A stretch of 64,000 nucleotides of DNA from Inonotus obliquus. Lineage: Eukaryota > Basidiomycota > Agaricomycetes > Hymenochaetales > Hymenochaetaceae. Positions 58,260 through 64,000 of the stretch are shown here, piece by piece (within the stretch, counting starts at the first letter, position 1; each line of letters begins with the position of its first letter). The translations under genes were made by a program, and so were the position numbers. The stretch is taken from positions 868,001-932,000 of the forward strand of contig JAJHTX010000008.1 of the NCBI GenBank assembly GCA_032164295.1, in the 5' to 3' direction. The notes below the pieces were generated by a model. That model did not search any database. It saw nothing but the letters and a program-made list of their open reading frames with translations, and was not told the DNA's origin.

Positions 58260-58734
58260 ACATTATCTTTGTCTTGTAGAGTAACTCACAAATCGTAAAT
58301 GGACCTCCCTCTACGTGGATCCGTTCTGACCTTCTTTCCTTTGTACCAACTTCTTCGATTTCTGTCTTGTGCTTCTCCAAATAAAAACCAGAACAAAATC
58401 TCCTTCCTTAGCTTGAAATCATGGATTCGGGTGGAAATCATACATTAACAGGCGACTCTCATAAAAAGCACACAGAAGGGTAGGCGGACGGGATGAGCGT
58501 AAGGGAAAAGGGGGGAGGAAGGGAAGCAGAAGGAAGAATAAGACTATGAACAATGCCAGTTGTTCCTTTATCCTTCATGGCAGAGGGTTAAAGACTAACA
58601 CGAACTTGATACAGAAATCATATAAAAGAATTGAATGATCCTCTCGTTATAAAGACATATGTTATACGCATATGCATGTGTCTGTCATCTCGAGTGTCCG
58701 GAAGTAGAAACTGATGGACTAATGGAGAGGTACT
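58260..58734. other. convergent 3' spacer
   Basis: About 475 bp between PUP1 and the convergent BAR gene; A/G-rich at 58495-58545. No gene recognised. Confidence 0.6.
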
Positions 58735-59986
58735 TCAGTGCTCGCGAGACTTCCTAAGCCAATAGTTATCAGTGGTCAAAACAGGACTTGGAGGAGGGAA
58801 GAACGTACCTGTATTCACCCTCTGCGGCAACAGCAAGTTCTTCAAGGTCGCCTTGGATAGTGTTGAGAGCTTCTGCAGCAGCCGAATGATAAGCGAGTTG
58901 AGCCTTGACGAGTTCGTTGAGATCTTTCAATGGTTCGGGCTATCCAAGTCCATTTAATACAACGCATATAATCAATCATCAAAAGCAAAACTCATTACTC
59001 ACATTCTCAAGAACAGTCTTCATCAGAGTAATAGCTACTTCCGTCTTTTGGACTAGGTCATCTTCAGCATTCTCAACTTCAAGTCTAGCCTGTTCCTGTT
59101 TAGCGGGACTAGCATTCTTGAACGCTTGTTTAGCAGCGTCAAGTTCCAATCTGGATGAAGCGACCGCTTGACGGGCTTTAAACGCTACGGCGATTGAGTT
59201 TGAGAGGGTTGACTGCCATGGCAAGAGGAATTGGGTGCGAATGGCTGCGTCTTGTTCTAAGCGTGCTGCGGCAATCTACAAGACGGACGCAATCGTTCAG
59301 GAGATGGTCATAAGGATTCTGGTTTGATAGCTCACCTTATCCGCAGCACCAGCATAATGAGTTAAAGCCTTCGCAAGCCTATCATCCCCACTCGCTCCGG
59401 AATCTTGCAACGCTTTACCCGCATTCGTCGCCGCCCTTCCCAGCGCATGAGGAAGCGTCTTATGTTGAACGGGAGCAGCTTTGACGGGTTGAGGCGCAGG
59501 CAAATTCGTCCCTTTCAAATTCGTAGCGGCGAAGTTCGTAAGTCCATGTCCGATGGTTGTTGATAACTCGCTAATGGACTCTTGGATCTGTGTGGGGTAG
59601 TCGTAGGACTCGGAGTTATATACTTTGGCTATCCTTAATTATCAGTGTCATGAAGTGAGTATTAGCTTCTAGGCAACGGATGGGATGAAAGGGGAATGGA
59701 AGCGAACTTGAAGAGAGCAAGATGTGCCTCGCGTAGCGCATCAACTCGCGCTTCAAGGTCCTTGTATTCTACAACATCGTCCAAAACACAATAGCCATCA
59801 GCATCTTCTCCTTAACACGATTGCTCTCATACCCTGCGGCAACTCGGTAATATCCTCCGGAGCAACTTGACCCAAAGCTTCCCTCGTCGCTTGAACCTGA
59901 GAGTTAAACCCCTTCGCAAACTTGGACGCAGACTGTCCAAGATTGAGGTTAGCGAGGTTTGCTTGGATCTTACTCCAGCCTTCCAT
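58735..59986 (-). CDS. BAR-domain protein (Gvp36-like)
   Basis: Membrane-curving protein of endocytosis and Golgi traffic. Starts at 59986 (MEGWSKIQANLANLNLG) and ends at 58735 with a tiny last exon coding KSREH. The whole length is alpha-helical: FAKGFNSQVQATREALGQ, then KVYNSESYDYPTQIQESI, LGRAATNAGKAL, RLAKALTHYAGAADKIA, ARLEQDAA, VAFKARQAVASSRLELDAA, ENAEDDLVQKTEVAITLMKT, ELVKAQLAYHSAAAEAL. The amphipathic first 15 residues could insert into membranes. A Pro/Ala-rich link (LPAPQPVKAAPV) splits the helices, as in fungal members. About 7 exons. Close in type to Gvp36, orthology not proven. Confidence 0.85.
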
Positions 59987-60573
59987 GTCGTCTAGTTACG
60001 AGCGGGAGAAACGGGGAAGGTGAGGTGGAGGTTGTGGATGAGTTACGAGGGAAATAGGTGGTGAATTTGTTACAGTCGATGATGCAGACACGACACGGTC
60101 ACTTCCGCTCGGTCTGTGTTGTCCGCGTTGATTGATGACTAAGCGCTATATTTCATCCACAAACTTCCACATTTCTCCTACAAGAAAACTAACTAAACAC
60201 GCTCAGAAAATTCAAAAGAGATGAAGCAAGCCGGAGGTATGGAGCGACGTCTTGTACAAGTCGTTGTCCATTCTGATGGGAAAGACCATCAACCATGCGC
60301 GTAAAGCTATGGAGGCTTGCATACCCACTACTAGCGCTGGAAGATGGACTCTGCATACCTGACATCCTGCTACTGCAATAAAGCGGTCCAAAGTTACCTT
60401 GCAGCTTTGAATATTCTGGTATACCTGGACGCATCACCCACGAGCGCCGTCTCATCTATAAATACCCTTATCCACACGGTGCCGTAATCACGTTCATCCC
60501 GGCCGCCTTACGACGATGAAAAATAACGATATCGGTATAAATATCTCACCAACGCTTTCCCCTCCAAGACCCC
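59987..60573. other. divergent promoter region
   Basis: About 590 bp between the BAR gene and the permease. A minus-strand frame of 88 codons (60455-60189) has an ATG but no motif, and I do not count it as a gene. Confidence 0.5.
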
Positions 60574-62827
60574 ATGTCCTCGAACTCCGGTTCTCGTCAG
60601 TCTCCCATTAGCTCTCCTGATGGTGAGGATAAAGAGAAGCTGGGTAGTACAAGTCTACAGCAAGTTGTTGGCGTAAAGGAAGAAGCTCCCGAAACGTTCT
60701 ACGTGTCCAAGTATGGAATACTTGGACCTTTACTTGCAAAACTGTTTGAGAGTGGTGTCGAGGCGAGAGGCGTCGAGCGTGTACCCGAGGATCAGCGAAA
60801 TCTGAAGAATAGTTGGAACAAGTGAGTTTGATCTGATACAGTTATTATGGACTTATCGTAACTTATTTGTTTTGATCAGTCTTCTGATGTGGTGGTAAGA
60901 GTCGAAGAACATGTCTCCCCGACTTCAATATGTATAACGACTCTATCAGGTCCGTAAATACGGTGCTTACAACCATCCCTGTCGGCACACTCGCTCAGGA
61001 CGTTTTCACTTTGACTTTACCGTAAGCATCAGTCATTTACCATTGTCGAACTGTTACTCAAGTTATCCAATCTAGCCATGCAATCGCGACAATATTCTGC
61101 TTTGGCGCTCTTGGAGCCGTGGCCACAGCGTTCATTTCCACCTTGGGTCCAAGGACAGGACTAAGAACAATGATTATTACTCGCTATAGCTCTGGATACA
61201 TTGGGTGCACGATTTACTCCATCCTCAATATGTACGTGGGCTCTCGTCATGTCGAGATCGCCTCATACTAAACAATCCTATAGTCTTACACAGTGCGTCG
61301 CCACGTATGAATGGGTGGAGCTATAAGAATTGAGCTAACAGACACTTCGTTTCTGCAGGCTAGGCTTCTCAACAACCTGCGTAATCTTAGGCGGTCAAAC
61401 CCTCGCATCAATTAATCCAGGGACGCTTCCTCTCGTTGTTGGAATAATCATAGTAGCCGTCTGCAGTCTCATTCCTTGTTTCGTCGGATACGAGCTAGTT
61501 CATATTTATGAGCGCTATGCATGGATGGTTATGACAATCATCATGATCATGCTATGGGCCCTTGGCGGGAAAGCGGGATTTGACATCAACGCCCAGAAAG
61601 CTAATGAGGATACGGGCAAGGATCTCGCTGCTGACGTTCTGAGCTTTGGTGGGATTATATTTGGATCATTTGCAGGAGTAAGGACTTCGAATCGGTCTTT
61701 CATCAAGCATATATCCTCAACTTATTGATTGCATTCAGTGGGCACCAGTTGCTGCAGACTACAATTGCAGACTTCCCGCTACGATATCATCCACCAAAGT
61801 ATTCATCCTTACTTTCTTCGGTCTCTTCATTCCAATTACCTTCGTCGAGATCCTCGGGGCCGCCTTGATGACCATAGCAAATCCCACGTATACAGATGCA
61901 TTCGAAAATGGTGGTACAGGCGAACTATTAGGTCAGGTGTTATCGCCGTGGAAGGGAGGAGGGAAGTTCATCTTGACGCTTCTCGCTCTTTCCGTGATGT
62001 GAGTAACCTTCATTTTTCTTACTTCCGGAGCTTACATTACCCCGCAATTGAATTACCATAAAGCGCTAATAACATACCGAACACATATTCCGCCGGGCTC
62101 TCAATGCAAGCTCTAGGTCGACCGTTCGCGCTTGTTCCACGATTCTTCTGGACATTCCTCGCTTTTGTCATCTATACCGTTGCGGGAGTAGCCGGCCGCG
62201 AGCACTTCTCTGACATCCTGTTCGTATCGTTCTTTCTCTTTATTGCGATGGGGCATCTATCTCCCTAATTGACGTACTTGACCATGCCCCTTGTATGTAC
62301 AGCTCGAACTTTCTATCAATCCTCTCTTATTGGACAGCATTCTTCATCACAATAGTCGCAGAAGAGCATTTCATCTTTCGAAGAAGAGGCGGGTCGTTAG
62401 GAGGCTATGACCTAGACTCATATGATGATTGGAACAAGTATGCCTCGATAAACGGAGACTTCTCTGAATCTAACAATGATCGCAGACTCCCATTGGGCGT
62501 CGCGGGTATCTTAGCAGGCTGTTGTGGTGTTGCAGGAGCCGTTGTCGGTGTAAGTCCATACCTCCACTCGATATTTCTACTTTGCAAACTCTCTGATTCA
62601 CTTATTCGACCAGATGGCAGAGGTATGGTATGTAGGCCCTATCGCAACCAGAATCGGAACATTTGGAGGTGATCTGGGATTCGAAGTGAGTTTCAGTGTT
62701 TTTATCCACGATAGACAAGATTCCATTGGATTTATATTCTACTCGTGACTTGTAGCTTGCGGCGGCATTCGCTGGCGTGTCTTATCTACCCTTACGCTGG
62801 CTCGAGATACGACTGACTGGTAGATGA
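60574..62827 (+). CDS. purine-cytosine permease (NCS1 family, Fcy2-like)
   Basis: Plasma-membrane proton symporter for cytosine and purines. Hydrophilic N-terminus of about 70 residues ends in ARGVERVPEDQRN, the usual lead-in to TM1. Following exons spell SVNTVLTTIPVGTLAQDVF, FCFGALGAVATAFISTLGP, RTGLRTMIITRYSSGYIG (family signature), LGFSTTCVILGGQTLASIN, IPCFVGYELVHIYERYAW, WAPVAADYNCRLP (conserved Asp-Tyr), IANNIPNTYSAGLSMQALG and EEHFIFRRRG. The C-terminal part has PLGVAGILAGCCGVAGAVVGMAEVWYVGP in outline, then a last short exon ending LTGR. About 12 TM helices and roughly a dozen exons, several very small (e.g. around 60880, 60950 and 61280). Substrate class is from the family only. Confidence 0.88.
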
Positions 62828-63196
62828 TGCCTAGTATCTGAGACTTTTGACGCTCTCATCTTTTGGAGTTCGATGGTGAATGCGATCAGTGCTGGCTGGT
62901 GGTCAACCTTTTTTACCGTTTTATACCGTATGAAGTTTATGAGTCGGAGGCATCTGTAACCTTTGTCGAGTCTACCAAGACTCATATGCGTATATGTATG
63001 TAGTACAGTATAAGGGAGGTCGGGGTGACCAATGAATGTTGATTGCAGTAAAGCAACACTCCCGCACTCCGCCGCAGGATACGGCCTGATGACTGATACG
63101 GTCCGGAACATGAATCAATTATCCACTGGCAGCGATAGATAACATAACATAAGTATTATAGTTGAATTATAATCATCAATCCAAACCACCACTGGC
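62828..63196. other. intergenic spacer
   Basis: About 370 bp, no gene recognised; ends in an AT-rich promoter side for the dioxygenase gene. Confidence 0.6.
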
Positions 63197-64000
63197 ATGT
63201 CCACACATACATCCTCATCCTCATCCTCATCCTCGCCATCATCATCAACCTCAACCTCATCACTCAAAGACACATTCACAAAACAAGGCTACATAATAAT
63301 CCCAAACCTAATTCCATCTTCCCTCCTCCCTTCTCTCCATTCCGCCTCTTCACGTATAATCTCAAAAACCCGTTCCGGGGAATGGTCTCATCGTCGTGTC
63401 GTGGGGAAACAATTTCCTCCATTTGATAGTGATAACCCGGATTCCTGGGGTGTACAACATGTTATGCATCCTGATTTGGACGAACCGGATTTTGCGAGGT
63501 GGTATACGTGTGATGAGCTGATTGGAGTTGTTAAGGATTTGTTGGGGTGTGAGGAGGAGCATTTACAGATGGGTGAGTATACAGCATGTGATTATATTGA
63601 TATTGTAGGAAGATTATGGTATGGGTATCATCTCGTTGATCTCGTTGATAAGATTGTGCTTTTTTTTACTGGGGATGTACGGATTTTATCGGAATGTTGA
63701 CTCGGATTATAGAACTTTTCAACTTGCTGATTTACCCGGAGTTTCATGAGTTCGCTTTGAGATGGCATAGGGATGACGTACGGGAAAATGCAACAGAGGA
63801 GGAAGAAATTATCGCGCTTGCACTTTGGCACCACGGTGTAAGTTTATCCAACAATTCAATCATCACTATATCCAAACATTGAAACGTGCCTTCCATTTCA
63901 GATACAATGGAACACGTAGGTCTACTATCCATCAATCGACCTCGTTTGTGCTGTGATTGCTGAAGAGATTCGTATTCGTAGGGCATTGTATGAAGACAAT
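63197..64000 (+). CDS. phytanoyl-CoA dioxygenase family protein, 3' end outside window
   Basis: Fe(II)/2-oxoglutarate-dependent oxygenase of the PhyH fold. Exons 63197-63572, 63713-63837, 63902-63915 (14 nt), then 63982 to beyond the window. N-terminus is a Ser run followed by FTKQGYIIIPNLIPSSLL, the typical PhyH opening strand. GVQHVMHPDL and the iron motif HxD in RWHRDDV are visible, then IIALALWHHGIQWNTAL. The second iron His and the 2-oxoglutarate Arg must lie outside. Substrate unknown; fungal members act on many secondary metabolites. Confidence 0.85.

Noticed and set aside
60189..60455. 88-codon minus-strand frame with ATG
   Set aside because: No motif, lies in a divergent promoter, and composition is not clearly coding.
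1..64000. tRNA, rRNA, riboswitch or CRISPR signals
   Set aside because: I saw no tRNA B-box with matching A-box, no rRNA-like blocks and no spaced direct repeats; this is a by-eye scan and a covariance-model search would be decisive.

Overview
The window looks like genomic DNA from a filamentous basidiomycete, most likely an Agaricomycete. Nearly every gene is cut by many short (about 50-75 bp) GT-AG introns. It carries class I hydrophobins, several copies of the Basidiomycota-specific DUF6533/DUF6534 membrane proteins, a Crinkler-type NTPase/nuclease gene, and ordinary fungal housekeeping genes. I see no rRNA, tRNA, CRISPR or prokaryotic operon signals. Exon boundaries were read by hand; where listed exons sum to an intact frame I give lengths.

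Layout. 0-10 kb: a 7-bp GA-rich satellite, an acidic Ser-rich orphan (664-2427, -), a 16-exon DUF6534 membrane protein (5612-7665, +) and a DRY_EERY splicing-regulator-like gene (8036-9219, -). 10-18.6 kb: three tandem hydrophobins (10229, 15708, 17940, all +) separated by long, microsatellite-rich, gene-free DNA. 18.9-22.8 kb: two related terminal-inverted-repeat transposons in opposite orientation, one with a 9-bp target duplication, the larger holding an unrecognised ORF and a small inverted-repeat insertion. 22.8-25.7 kb: gene-poor, with a TACGG-rich foldback element.

25.7-36.8 kb: aldehyde dehydrogenase (12 exons), a ZIP metal transporter, two tandem SAM methyltransferases and a PTC7/azr1-type PP2C phosphatase. 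37.6-53 kb: four DUF6533 7TM-like paralogs interleaved with the CAAX protease STE24, a Crinkler-like gene broken by one in-frame TGA, and a truncated Crinkler header copy. 54-64 kb: conserved genes: IML2/TTC39, proteasome beta-2 (PUP1), a BAR-domain protein, a purine-cytosine permease and a phytanoyl-CoA dioxygenase cut by the window end.

Working together: hydrophobins and DUF6533/6534 proteins are lineage-expanded surface or membrane proteins. STE24 handles farnesylated CaaX proteins, including a-factor-like pheromones. The Crinkler pair resembles effector or conflict proteins under decay. The most unusual regions are the transposon nest, the hydrophobin array with fixed exon sizes, and the decaying Crinkler pair among the DUF6533 paralogs.
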